A stretch of 64,000 nucleotides of DNA from Desulfovibrio sp. 86. Its GTDB lineage: Bacteria > Desulfobacterota > Desulfovibrionia > Desulfovibrionales > Desulfovibrionaceae. The stretch lies in contig NZ_LR738849.1 of NCBI RefSeq assembly GCF_902702915.1, forward strand, positions 186,001 through 250,000, given 5' to 3'. Numbering within the stretch: position 1 is the first letter of the stretch; every line of letters starts with the position of its first letter. Under the pieces are notes generated by a model that had not been told where the DNA came from, made no database searches, and saw only the letters and a list, made by a program, of their open reading frames with translations. The translations under genes and the position numbers were made by a program. Positions 8,755 to 16,993 of the stretch are shown here, in pieces.

Positions 8755-8784
8755 ATTTGCAGCATGACGCACACCGGATCCCAT

Positions 8785-9489
8785 ATGGAAACTTTCGCGC
8801 CCAAAACTCCCATGTATCCGCTCTTTCTTAGCCTCAGCGGGCTGGATTGCCTGCTGGTCGGGTTGGGACAGGTCGGGCAGCGGAAACTGGCTGGCCTTCT
8901 GGCCTGCGATCCGGCATCGGTTCTGGTGCTGGAGCGCAACGATCCGCCAGCCCAGGACGCTTCCCTGCAAGATATGTTGCGGGATAACCGCGTACGCTTT
9001 GAGCGCCGAACCTGCACGACGGACGACATACGCGGTAAAACCCTGGTGTTTGCCGCTACGGGCGATGTGGATGAAAACCGTCGCATTGCAGCATTGTGCC
9101 GCAGCCTGGGCGTACTGTGCAATTGCGCCAGCACACCGGAAGAAGGAAATTTTCAGGTTCCGGCTGTGGCCCGGCGCGCTCCCCTTGCTGCGGCCCTGTC
9201 CACAGGCGGCGCAAGCCCCGCCCTGGCCAGGCGCTGGAAAGACGAACTGGCCCAATGGCTGGCCCCGCGTGCCCGCATGGCGACCCTCATGGGCAGGTTG
9301 CGTCCTCTGGTTCTTGCCTTGGGCGTCGAGACAGGGCAGAATACACAGTTGTTTCGAAGTTTGGCAGTCTCCCCGCTTCAGCAGTGGCTTGAAGCCGGCG
9401 ATATTGAGAGCTGCCGACAGTGCCTGCTGGCCGAACTGCCGGCGGAATTGCACGTTCATATAGCGGAGTTACTTTATGATCTCCCCTGA
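8785..9489 (+). CDS. Precorrin-2 dehydrogenase / sirohydrochlorin synthase (CysG N-terminal type)
   Basis: Oxidises precorrin-2 to sirohydrochlorin with NAD on the way to siroheme, and in sulfate reducers also towards heme by the siroheme route. The Rossmann motif LLVGLGQVGQRKLAGLL (G-x-G-x-x-G) near the N-terminus and the following VLVFAATGDVDENRRIAALC and LCNCASTPEEGNFQVPAVAR blocks are typical of the CysG/Met8/SirC dehydrogenase domain; STGGASPALARRWKDEL is the helical domain. No ferrochelatase or methylase part is fused. The frame is open upstream. ATG 8785 is preferred over ATG 8764 from leader length and homology, but neither has a strong ribosome site. First gene of the operon; it overlaps the next by 14 bases. 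Confidence 0.85.
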   Translation: METFAPKTPMYPLFLSLSGLDCLLVGLGQVGQRKLAGLLACDPASVLVLERNDPPAQDASLQDMLRDNRVRFERRTCTTDDIRGKTLVFAATGDVDENRRIAALCRSLGVLCNCASTPEEGNFQVPAVARRAPLAAALSTGGASPALARRWKDELAQWLAPRARMATLMGRLRPLVLALGVETGQNTQLFRSLAVSPLQQWLEAGDIESCRQCLLAELPAELHVHIAELLYDLP

Positions 9490-10303
9490 GTTTTCCACCG
9501 GCGTCACCCTGCTGCTCTACGGGCTGGCAAGTGTGTCCGGCATTGCGGGAATGATGGCGCGCAGCCCTTTCTGGCGGCGTGCCTGCTGCTATTTTGCCGC
9601 TGCGGGCTTTATTTTTCAGACTATCGGCCTGGCCATGGGCTTTCACAAAGCCTTGCCTGACGGACTGAGTCTTGGAGCCTATCTGCAGCTCATGGCCTGG
9701 TTTGTGGTCTTGTGCGGCCTTGCCTCCTGGGGCAAGTTCAAGCAGGAGGCCTCGCTTATTTTTGCCTCGCCGCTGGGGCTCATGCTCTTTGCCATGTCCG
9801 CGCCCTATCTTCAGGCTGTGGTACAGGTGCCGCCCTACCTCAAAGCGCCCTTCTACGCCCTGCATATAGCCACGCTTTTTCTCAGTCTCGCCCTCATGGC
9901 CCTGGCTTTTGCGGCCGGATCCCTTTTTCTTTTTCTTGAGGGCCGCATCAAAAGCAAGCAGTACATGAAGGGCTTCTGGCAGGATATGCCCGCCCTTGCC
10001 ATGCTTGATAAAATCAACGCCTTTGCCACCCTTGTGGCCTATCCCCTGTATACGCTCGGCATCGTTTCCGGCCTCATATGGGCCAAGCCCGTTTTTGGAG
10101 CCACGGTGACGGGCGATCCCAAAGAAGTCATCAGCATTGTCATCTGGCTGCTGTTTTCCGTGCTGTTCAACAACAGACTCACCAAGGGCTGGCGCGGCCG
10201 AAAACCCGCGCGGCTGGCTGTTTTTATATTTATACTGTGTCTTTTTTCAATCATTGTGGTGAATACCTTTATGGAAACGCACCACGCATTCATCCGGCGC
10301 TGA
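9476..10303 (+). CDS. CcsA/HemX-like cytochrome c assembly membrane protein
   Basis: 275 aa polytopic membrane protein with about eight helices. The central part (LQLMAWFVVLCGLASWGKFKQ) and a later YALHIATLFLSLALMALAFA helix with a conserved His fit the cytochrome c assembly family (CcsA/CcmC/HemX), whose members bind heme through His residues in membrane helices; the tryptophan-rich WWD signature of full CcsA proteins is not evident. This small form next to hemA is usually called HemX and is thought to influence heme biosynthesis or heme handling. It overlaps the preceding dehydrogenase gene and precedes hemA by 13 bases, so it is co-transcribed. Confidence 0.8.
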   Translation: MISPEFSTGVTLLLYGLASVSGIAGMMARSPFWRRACCYFAAAGFIFQTIGLAMGFHKALPDGLSLGAYLQLMAWFVVLCGLASWGKFKQEASLIFASPLGLMLFAMSAPYLQAVVQVPPYLKAPFYALHIATLFLSLALMALAFAAGSLFLFLEGRIKSKQYMKGFWQDMPALAMLDKINAFATLVAYPLYTLGIVSGLIWAKPVFGATVTGDPKEVISIVIWLLFSVLFNNRLTKGWRGRKPARLAVFIFILCLFSIIVVNTFMETHHAFIRR

Positions 10304-10316
10304 CTCGGGCATAATT

Positions 10317-11609
10317 ATGGACTGTGATATCTTTCTTGTGGGCCTGAATCACCGCACCGCCGGAGTGGACGTGCGCGAACGCTTCGCCCTGGCCAATCAT
10401 TGCGATGAGGAACACTGGGCATTGCCATGTATCGGCGCGGTGAGCGAAAGCGTCATACTTTCTACCTGTAACCGCGTGGAAATCCTGGCCGCTGGCACAG
10501 GCGACATGGCCGAGCAGATACTGTGCAGCTGGGCCAGGGCAAGGGGAACTGACGTTGAGGACCTCAGGCCCTACGTCTATGTTCATAAAAACCTTGAAGC
10601 CGTCCGGCATCTGTTTTCAGTGGCGTCGAGTCTGGATTCGATGGTGCTGGGCGAGCCGCAGATTCTCGGCCAGTTGAAAACCGCCTACCGCAAGGCCGTC
10701 AAAAGCCGCGCCACCGGGGTCATACTCAACAGGCTGCTGCACAAGGCCTTTTCTGTGGCCAAGAGGGTACGCACAGAAACAGCGGTGGCTTCCAGTGCGG
10801 TTTCCATCAGCTACGCCGCCGTGGAGCTTGCCAAACGCATCTTTGGCGACATGCGGGAACACAAGGCCATGCTGGTGGGTGCGGGCGAAATGGCGGAGCT
10901 GGCGGCCATGCATCTGCTTCAGGCAGGCATCAACGATATCCTTGTGGCCAACCGCACCCATGCCCGCGGGCAGGAACTGGCCAAGCAATTCAATGGCCGC
11001 GCCATCCCCTTTGAGCAGATGCCCCACTACCTGCTTGATGTGGACATCATCATCACCTCGACGGGCTCGCAGGAGCCCATCATCCGCGCGCGCGACATCC
11101 GCGTCGCGCTCAAAGCCCGTAAAAACAGGCCCATGTTCTTCATCGACATCGCTGTCCCCCGCGACATCGACCCTGACGTCAACGGCCTGGACAACGTTTA
11201 TCTTTACGACATCGACGATCTCAGGGAAGTGGTGGAAGAAAACCTGGCCACCCGCCGCGATGAAGCGGCCAAGGCTGCGGAAATCGTCAATGAGGAAGTG
11301 GCGTATTTTTCAAAATGGCTCGCCAGCCTGGACATGCAGCCCACCATTGTTGACCTTATCAAAAAAAGCCAGGCCATTGCCGAAGATGAGCTGGCCAAGA
11401 CCCTCAAGCGTCTTGGCCCGGTGGACGACAACACCCGCGACGCGCTGGAGGCCATGGCCAGATCCCTGGTGCGCAAGCTTAATCACGACCCCATCATGTT
11501 TCTGAAACACGGCGGCATGTCGCAGGAAGGCAACGGCCCGCGCATCAGCGTTATGCGACGCATCTTCAACCTTGACAAAACAGGCTGTATTTATTCGGAG
11601 GAAAACTGA
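10317..11609 (+). CDS. hemA: Glutamyl-tRNA reductase
   Basis: Reduces glutamyl-tRNA(Glu) to glutamate-1-semialdehyde with NADPH, the first committed step of C5 tetrapyrrole synthesis. 430 aa, the usual length. The N-terminal domain has GLNHRTAGVDVRERFA and the catalytic Cys51 in ILSTCNRVEIL; ASSLDSMVLGEPQILGQLK and the NADPH-binding block MLVGAGEMAELAAMHLLQAG follow; the C-terminal dimerisation domain is complete. Feeds the dehydrogenase encoded two genes upstream and supplies siroheme for sulfite reductase. Its stop codon overlaps the next ATG (TGATG). Confidence 0.97.
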   Translation: MDCDIFLVGLNHRTAGVDVRERFALANHCDEEHWALPCIGAVSESVILSTCNRVEILAAGTGDMAEQILCSWARARGTDVEDLRPYVYVHKNLEAVRHLFSVASSLDSMVLGEPQILGQLKTAYRKAVKSRATGVILNRLLHKAFSVAKRVRTETAVASSAVSISYAAVELAKRIFGDMREHKAMLVGAGEMAELAAMHLLQAGINDILVANRTHARGQELAKQFNGRAIPFEQMPHYLLDVDIIITSTGSQEPIIRARDIRVALKARKNRPMFFIDIAVPRDIDPDVNGLDNVYLYDIDDLREVVEENLATRRDEAAKAAEIVNEEVAYFSKWLASLDMQPTIVDLIKKSQAIAEDELAKTLKRLGPVDDNTRDALEAMARSLVRKLNHDPIMFLKHGGMSQEGNGPRISVMRRIFNLDKTGCIYSEEN

Positions 11610-11944
11610 TGCGCTGGTATGGCATTGATGACCTCACGCCCGAAGAAATTGCCAAGATAACCGCCACGCTCAAGGATATGGAGCTTGAATCCGGTATGGA
11701 CGGCCTCTATTGGCTGCCAGCTCCTGTGGAAATGCTTTCCCCTGTTCAGAAAGAACATGTCAAAAGCTGCGGCCCGCACGTTTTTGGCCTTGAAGTTGAA
11801 GAAGACTCCCTGCGTATGGAACTGCTCGTAAGAGCCAAGAACCGCATGCGGTGCGATTGCGTGCATTATGCCGGCCCCGAACTGCGCGCCAGCATGATCG
11901 CCTGGTTGGAACAGATGCTGACCGACCTTGGCATCACCACCTGA
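11609..11944 (+). CDS. Conserved small protein of the hemA operon, function unknown
   Basis: 111 aa, acidic, soluble, with no signal peptide. Not recognised. It holds the pattern MRCDCVHYAGPELRASMIAWLEQML in which two closely spaced cysteines (C-x-C) precede a helix. The TGATG overlap with hemA shows strict translational coupling, suggesting an accessory role in tetrapyrrole synthesis, but this is inferred from position only. Confidence 0.7.
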   Translation: MRWYGIDDLTPEEIAKITATLKDMELESGMDGLYWLPAPVEMLSPVQKEHVKSCGPHVFGLEVEEDSLRMELLVRAKNRMRCDCVHYAGPELRASMIAWLEQMLTDLGITT

Positions 11945-12099
11945 GGAAACGCTGATTTATTCCGTTTGGCGGCCTTGCTTCACTTTTTTTGAAACAGTCG
12001 GGGACGGAAGAGTCCACTCCTGCCTTAAAAAAAGTTCGCGCCTTGTCAAACGAAACACCAGCGCGTTTCCAAGAGGCTCTTTAGTCAGTGCTTCCCTAA
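11943..12099 (+). repeat. MITE-like 157-bp dispersed repeat, copy 1
   Basis: Aligns without gaps to 31670-31826, with 17 mismatches in my hand alignment. Ends are imperfect inverted repeats (left GGAAACGCTGA, right TCAGTGCTTCC) and the interior can pair further (TTCCGTTTGG with CAAACGAA; ACTTTTTTT with AAAAAAAGT), so the whole element can fold into one long hairpin. The following 12100-12307 is GC-rich and shows no gene. Confidence 0.8.
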
Positions 12100-12307
12100 T
12101 AACGGCTTGCGCGTCGTTCCAAACCGCCCACGCCGTACCGGGGGCCTGTGAATCCTCCCCGTGGCTTGCGCGCCGTGGGCTACGGCACCGTCGCGCCGCA
12201 CCCTTCTTGTGAGCAGCCCCGCGCCGCTCGTGCTGACAGGGCAATGAGCCAGCCGCAGCACGCCGCGCACCCGCTCAGACCGTTGCAGCCCGCAACCGGG
12301 GCACAGC

Positions 12308-13417
12308 ATGAACCAGATACCCAGTTTGCAAACCCTCCCCCGTGCCTCTGCGCTCCTTTGCCTTGAAGTCGAGCGCTTCTGCCTGCGCCAGTTAGCCCTG
12401 CAAAAGGGGGCAAGCCTTGTACTGGCCGTTTCAGGCGGGGCTGACTCCACAGCGCTGGCTCTTGTGCTCTCCCTTTTGGCTCCGCGCCTGGACCTGCGTC
12501 TTTCAGCACTGAGCGTCAACCACGGCCTGCGCCCTGAAGCCCATGCGGATGCTGCCCATGCGCACGCGGTCTGCCAGGCCCTTGGCATGCACTGCACCCT
12601 GCGCACGGTGGATGTGAAGGGCTTTGCCGCCAGCCGCCATATGGGCGAGGAAGAAGCGGGGCGCGCCCTGCGCTACGCGCTGCTGGAAGAAGAGCGCAAA
12701 AGCCGCAACGCGCATTTTATCGCCCTGGGGCATCACCGCCAGGATCTCAGTGAAGACATATTCCTGCGGCTTGTCCGTGGCGCGGGCTGGCCCTCGCTGG
12801 GCGGCATGCCCGCCAGAGATGACGCGCGCTGTCTGCTGCGGCCGCTGCTGACCTGCGACCCTGATGACCTCAGGCAACTTTTGCGGCACTGCGGCCTTGG
12901 TTGGTGTGAAGACGCCAGCAACCAAAGCATGGACTACCGGCGCAACAGGCTGCGCCTTCAGGTCCTGCCCCTGTTGCGGGCGGAAAACCCCGCCCTGGAT
13001 CGCACCCTCGGCCACATGTGGCAACTGGCCAACTTGGACAGGGAGTACTGGGAAAAGACTCTGGGCGACGCCCTGGCCGCCCATCCCTGGCAGGAAACGA
13101 CCACAGAGCGGCAAGACGGCCTCCCATCCCTCGCCACGTTGACGTTGCCCCGCGCTCTGTTACGCCCTCTGCACCCGGCAGCCCGCCTGCGGTTGTATAT
13201 GCGGGCGCTGCAACACTTGCGCTCCGGCAGCAAGGCAATAAGCACCACAGACGCGCCCGCGCCGCCGCAATCAACGTCCGCCCAGGCCAGGTCAAGCACC
13301 CTGCTGGCTCTGGACGAAGCCCTCACGCAAGGGCGCGGCAACACACGCTTCCAGCTGCCCGGCGGCATAGAGGCGCACCTCAAAGGCGGCAGCGTTAGCT
13401 TCATTCGTGCGCTGTAA
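12308..13417 (+). CDS. tilS: tRNA(Ile)-lysidine synthase
   Basis: Attaches lysine to C34 of the CAU-anticodon tRNA(Ile), with ATP, converting AUG-reading to AUA-reading; essential in most bacteria. The PP-loop SGGADS at residues 42-47 and the following SVNHGLRPEAHADAAH, GHHRQDLSEDIFLRLVRG and CLLRPLL blocks are diagnostic. 369 aa, with a shortened C-terminal part that looks partly low-complexity. Start at ATG 12308, with only a G-rich stretch upstream as ribosome site. Stands alone between two dispersed repeats and converges on dxs. Confidence 0.92.
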   Translation: MNQIPSLQTLPRASALLCLEVERFCLRQLALQKGASLVLAVSGGADSTALALVLSLLAPRLDLRLSALSVNHGLRPEAHADAAHAHAVCQALGMHCTLRTVDVKGFAASRHMGEEEAGRALRYALLEEERKSRNAHFIALGHHRQDLSEDIFLRLVRGAGWPSLGGMPARDDARCLLRPLLTCDPDDLRQLLRHCGLGWCEDASNQSMDYRRNRLRLQVLPLLRAENPALDRTLGHMWQLANLDREYWEKTLGDALAAHPWQETTTERQDGLPSLATLTLPRALLRPLHPAARLRLYMRALQHLRSGSKAISTTDAPAPPQSTSAQARSSTLLALDEALTQGRGNTRFQLPGGIEAHLKGGSVSFIRAL

Positions 13418-13424
13418 CCGCTTT

Positions 13425-13481
13425 GTGGGGGATGGACCCTTCTGCAAAAGGGTCCTTCCCCCACGCCCCCACCCCCTAAAA
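13425..13481 (-). repeat. GC-rich palindromic dispersed repeat, copy 2 (inverted)
   Basis: Reverse complement of the element at 5823-5880: GTGGGGGATGGACCC-hairpin-GGGTCCTTCCCCCACGCCCCCACCCCC. One arm differs slightly (GACCCTTCTG instead of GACCCTTTTG). Lies between convergent tilS and dxs. Confidence 0.82.
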
Positions 13482-13511
13482 CCTTTACCACAAGTGCCGT
13501 GCGCGTAAAAA

Positions 13512-13540
13512 AGGGAAAAGAAGCCAGACTTCTTTTCCCT
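13512..13540. terminator. Bidirectional terminator hairpin between tilS and dxs
   Basis: Perfect 12-bp stem AGGGAAAAGAAG / CTTCTTTTCCCT with a five-base loop, preceded by an A-run. It is placed to end both convergent transcripts, though its core is not GC-rich. Confidence 0.65.
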
Positions 13541-13597
13541 GTAATCCTGTGCATGCTCCGGAATTTTCAGCCAGAGTAATGGTAGGTCGAAATTGCC

Positions 13598-15610
13598 CTA
13601 TTTCTGCTTTGACAGATCAATAATGGCCTGAGCAATATTCTTGGTGCGCAGCCCCACAAGCTCACGCAGGCGCAACTGACTGCCATGCTCGACAAAACTG
13701 TCGGGCAGCCCCAGCCGCTTGATCCGCTGGCCACGCATGAGCCCGTTGTCCACATAAAACTCCAGCACAGCCGATGCAAACCCACCGGCCAGCACGCCCT
13801 CCTCCACAAAAAGAATACGGTCAAAGCGGCCCGCAATGGTGGCAAGCTGTTCCTGCGGCAAGGGTTTGAGCCATATGGGGTCAAAAACCAGAGGCCGAAA
13901 GCCAAGAACCTCTTCAACCTGCGCCGCAGCCTCAAGGGCGGGATGGGCGCGGCTGCCCGCTGCAACGATGGCGATGCCTTCGCCGTCCTGCAGCACCTCT
14001 CCCCTGCCGGGGGGCAGCAGACGTGGCAGCCCGTCCAGGGGAACGCCAAAGCCCGCGCCTCTGGGATACCGCAAGGCACAGGGGCCGTCGTGGTTGAGCG
14101 ATGTGAAAAGACAGTGGCGCAGCATATCTTCATCACGGGGCGCCAGCAGGCTTATTTGAGGAATATGCCGCAAATAGGCGATGTCAAAGGCTCCGTGGTG
14201 TGTGGCTCCGTCTTCGCCCACAAGACCGGCACGATCCACGCACAAGGTAACGGGCAGGTTCTGAATACAGACGTCGTGCACCACCTGATCATAAGAGCGC
14301 TGAAGAAAGGTGGAATAAATGGCCAGCGCCGGACGGTACCCCTGGCTGGCAAGACCAGCGGCAAAGGTTACAGCATGCTGCTCACAGATGCCCACATCCA
14401 CAAAGCGATCGGGGAATCGCTCCCTGAAACTGTCCGTGCCGGTTCCTTCCGGCATGGCAGCCGTAATGGCGATGATTCTTTTATCCTTTTCAGCCAGCTC
14501 CACCAGCGTCTTGCTGAAGATTCCGGTAAAAGACGGCACCTTGGCCGTTGAGGGTATGGGCTGGCCTGTTTCAGGCGTAAACAGCCCGACGCCATGATAG
14601 AGAGTCGGATTTTTTTCCGCAGGGGCATAGCCCTTGCCCTTTTGTGTGCGCACATGCAGCAGTACGGGGCCGTCCTCCACAGCGGCCGCCATTTGCAGAT
14701 GGCGGCGCAGGCTTGTGAGGTCATGGCCGTCAACCGGGCCTATGTAGTTGAAACGAAAAGCCTCAAACAGCATGCCGGGCGTAAAAAAAGACTTGAAACT
14801 CCCCTCGCCCCGAAGGGCATACAAGGCCAATTTCTGACCAATGCGCGGGATGGAGCGCAGGAAGTTGAGCACTTCCTTACGGGCCTGCCGCACCCAGCGC
14901 CGGGACATGGTACGGCTTAAAAACAGTGAAAGCGCGCCGACATTGGGTGAAATGGACATTTCATTGTCATTGAGCACCACAATGAGCCGCCGCCCCATAT
15001 GCCCGGCCAGATTAAGCCCTTCAAAAGCTTCGCCCGCAGTCAGGGAACCGTCGCCGATAACGGCCAGCACGTGGTGCTTGAGGCCCGAAAGGTCGCGGGC
15101 CAAAGCCATGCCAAGGGCGGCGGAAACGGATGTTGAGGAATGCCCGACGCCAAAATGGTCATAGGGGCTTTCGGCCATGCGCGGAAAGCCCGAAATGCCG
15201 CCAAAGGTGCGCAGGGTGTCAAACTGATGCGCCCGCCCCGTGAGCAGTTTGTGCGCATAAGCCTGATGGCCCACATCCCACACGAGCTTGTCTTTTTCAA
15301 TATTAAACGTGGAAAGGAGCGCAAGCGTCAGTTCCACAACCCCCAGCGAAGGGGCGAGGTGACCGCCGTTGCGCGAAACCACTTCAATAATGCGCTGCCG
15401 CACTTCTCCGGCCAACTGCTGCAGTTGGGCTTCGCTCATGCCCCCCAACTGCGAAGGGCGCTCAATACTGTCCAAAAGCGAACCGTGCGGTTCTGCCTGC
15501 GGCGATTTAAGAGAAAAATCCCGCCCGGCATGACCTGCTTCAGCCACATTTACCCCCTGCGTATTCCCAGAGAGGTCGATCGGCATTGCTGTTTTTTGCG
15601 CATCAAGCAT
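13598..15610 (-). CDS. dxs: 1-deoxy-D-xylulose-5-phosphate synthase
   Basis: Thiamine-diphosphate enzyme joining pyruvate and glyceraldehyde-3-phosphate, first step of the non-mevalonate isoprenoid pathway. The ThDP-binding block GDGSLTAGEAFEGLN, the N-terminal KLVWDVGHQAYAHKLLTGR, the central EGTGTDSFRERFPDRFVDVGICEQHAVTFAAGLA and the C-terminal transketolase-like domain are all present. About 670 aa from the ATG at 15610, one base after the ispA stop; it carries about 55 residues before the conserved core. An upstream in-frame extension overlaps ispA and is rejected. Last gene of the xseA-to-dxs operon. Confidence 0.96.
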   Translation of the reverse strand: MLDAQKTAMPIDLSGNTQGVNVAEAGHAGRDFSLKSPQAEPHGSLLDSIERPSQLGGMSEAQLQQLAGEVRQRIIEVVSRNGGHLAPSLGVVELTLALLSTFNIEKDKLVWDVGHQAYAHKLLTGRAHQFDTLRTFGGISGFPRMAESPYDHFGVGHSSTSVSAALGMALARDLSGLKHHVLAVIGDGSLTAGEAFEGLNLAGHMGRRLIVVLNDNEMSISPNVGALSLFLSRTMSRRWVRQARKEVLNFLRSIPRIGQKLALYALRGEGSFKSFFTPGMLFEAFRFNYIGPVDGHDLTSLRRHLQMAAAVEDGPVLLHVRTQKGKGYAPAEKNPTLYHGVGLFTPETGQPIPSTAKVPSFTGIFSKTLVELAEKDKRIIAITAAMPEGTGTDSFRERFPDRFVDVGICEQHAVTFAAGLASQGYRPALAIYSTFLQRSYDQVVHDVCIQNLPVTLCVDRAGLVGEDGATHHGAFDIAYLRHIPQISLLAPRDEDMLRHCLFTSLNHDGPCALRYPRGAGFGVPLDGLPRLLPPGRGEVLQDGEGIAIVAAGSRAHPALEAAAQVEEVLGFRPLVFDPIWLKPLPQEQLATIAGRFDRILFVEEGVLAGGFASAVLEFYVDNGLMRGQRIKRLGLPDSFVEHGSQLRLRELVGLRTKNIAQAIIDLSKQK

Positions 15611-15611
15611 A

Positions 15612-16508
15612 TCAGGCCGCCCTGTTGACCGTGTATTCGGCCAAAGCACGTAAAAATTCCGCTTCCTGCCCGCTGAAGGCCGCCAGGGCGGCCTTGGCGG
15701 TCTCGGCTTGCTCCTGCGCAAGCGCCCGGCTTGTATCGAGTCCCAGCAAGGCGGGATAGGTTTTTTTGCCCTGGGCCACATCACTGCCAGCGGGCTTGCC
15801 CAGCGTGGCCGTGTCCGCCACCACATCAAGAATATCATCGGCTATCTGAAAGGCAACACCCAGAGACGCGCCATAGGTGCCAATGGCCGCAAGATCCCCG
15901 TCAGAAGCCCCGGCCAGCATGGCCCCGCACACACAGGAAGCCCGAAGCAGCGCTCCCGTCTTCATAGCGTGTATGCCGCGCAACTCATCAAGCGAGATCT
16001 CCGCCTTGCCGGTAAATATCATGTCCCATTCCTGCCCGCCCACCATGCCGGACGAGCCAGCGGCCAGGGCCAGTTCACCCACGGCGCGCAAAACTCGGGG
16101 AGGAGCCACGGGGCTGCGGCACATCAGCAAAAAGGCATCAGTAAGCAGGCCGTCACCGGCAAGAATGGCGGTGGGTTCGTCAAAAGCCTTGTGGTTTGAG
16201 GGCTTGCCGCGCCGTAAGTCATCATTGTCCATGGCTGGAAGGTCGTCATGCACGAGAGAATAGGTGTGCACCATCTCAATGGCCGAAGCAAAAGGCAGAG
16301 CATCCTGAATGGGCAGCCCGCACAGGGCCGCAGCGCTCAGACAAAGTACGGGACGCAGGCGTTTGCCCCCGGCCTGAAGGCTGTACTGCATCGAATCCTT
16401 GAGGCGTTGCGGTATGGGCCGACCATCAAAAGCGACCGCAAGGCAGGCCTCCACCATGTGCCCACGTTCGCGCAAAAGCTCCTTCATCCGGGATACTGGC
16501 ATCATCAC
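15612..16508 (-). CDS. ispA: Polyprenyl (farnesyl) diphosphate synthase
   Basis: Condenses isopentenyl and allylic diphosphates to geranyl/farnesyl diphosphate. The first aspartate-rich motif HDDLPAMDNDDLRRG is at residues 88-101, the second is QIADDILD near 225, and GGKRLRP at about 48-53 binds diphosphate. About 298 aa, the usual length. A GGAGG at 16516-16520 lies 8 bases before a GTG at 16508 and 11 before an ATG at 16505, so initiation could be at either. Sits between xseB (12-base gap) and dxs (1-base gap). Confidence 0.95.
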   Translation of the reverse strand: MMMPVSRMKELLRERGHMVEACLAVAFDGRPIPQRLKDSMQYSLQAGGKRLRPVLCLSAAALCGLPIQDALPFASAIEMVHTYSLVHDDLPAMDNDDLRRGKPSNHKAFDEPTAILAGDGLLTDAFLLMCRSPVAPPRVLRAVGELALAAGSSGMVGGQEWDMIFTGKAEISLDELRGIHAMKTGALLRASCVCGAMLAGASDGDLAAIGTYGASLGVAFQIADDILDVVADTATLGKPAGSDVAQGKKTYPALLGLDTSRALAQEQAETAKAALAAFSGQEAEFLRALAEYTVNRAA

Positions 16509-16520
16509 CTGTCAAGCCTC

Positions 16521-16805
16521 CTACGCTTCTTCGGCTTCTTCAGCTTCATCGTCAGAGTACGAACCGGGCCCTTCCCCTCCCTGGACGCCCTGACCTGTCA
16601 TGGGCCGGGCCTGGCCGTCCTGCCAGACTTCCAGTTCGTGTCGCGCCTTGTCGAGCTGCTGCCGGCAATACCGCGCGCATCCGGCGCCTTCTTTATACAG
16701 GGCCATGCCTTTTTCCAGAGGCAAGTCTCCGGATTCCAGCGCGGCAACAATTTCCTGGAGACGGGCCAGTTTTTTTTCAAAAAGATTTTCGGTCTTGGCG
16801 CTCAT
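16521..16805 (-). CDS. xseB: Exodeoxyribonuclease VII small subunit
   Basis: Small partner of XseA. The N-terminal half [35 protein letters not shown] is the family's helical hairpin; the C-terminal tail is acidic and low complexity ([10 protein letters not shown]). About 94 aa from the ATG at 16805 (MSAKTENL). An upstream in-frame extension has no support. Unusually, xseB is separated from xseA by the M23 peptidase gene and a dispersed repeat. Confidence 0.9.
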   Translation of the reverse strand: MSAKTENLFEKKLARLQEIVAALESGDLPLEKGMALYKEGAGCARYCRQQLDKARHELEVWQDGQARPMTGQGVQGGEGPGSYSDDEAEEAEEA

Positions 16806-16869
16806 ACAGTCTACTTTCCCTTTTGAGGGGCTTGTGAGGGCTGGCTCACTGCATTGGGGCAAAATACCT

Positions 16870-16993
16870 TTCAAATGGCTCTGACGGCTGCGTAAGCAGA
16901 CGTTCGCTACAGAGGCGTAAGCGCAGCTTGGCTGCGCGGGTAAACGCCGAAGTGAGCGCGCCTTAAACTTTGAGAATGTGTATTCTCAAAGTT
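16870..16993 (+). repeat. Degenerate dispersed repeat ending in an AT-rich hairpin, copy A
   Basis: Contains GCAGACG, AGGCG, CCGAAGTGAGCG and CTTAAACTTTGAG blocks shared, in inverted orientation, with 31829-31961 and more weakly with 48650-48778. It ends in a perfect 12-bp hairpin (16966-16977 with 16982-16993, loop GTGT) that overlaps the stop codon of the M23 gene and may end its transcript. Confidence 0.6.
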
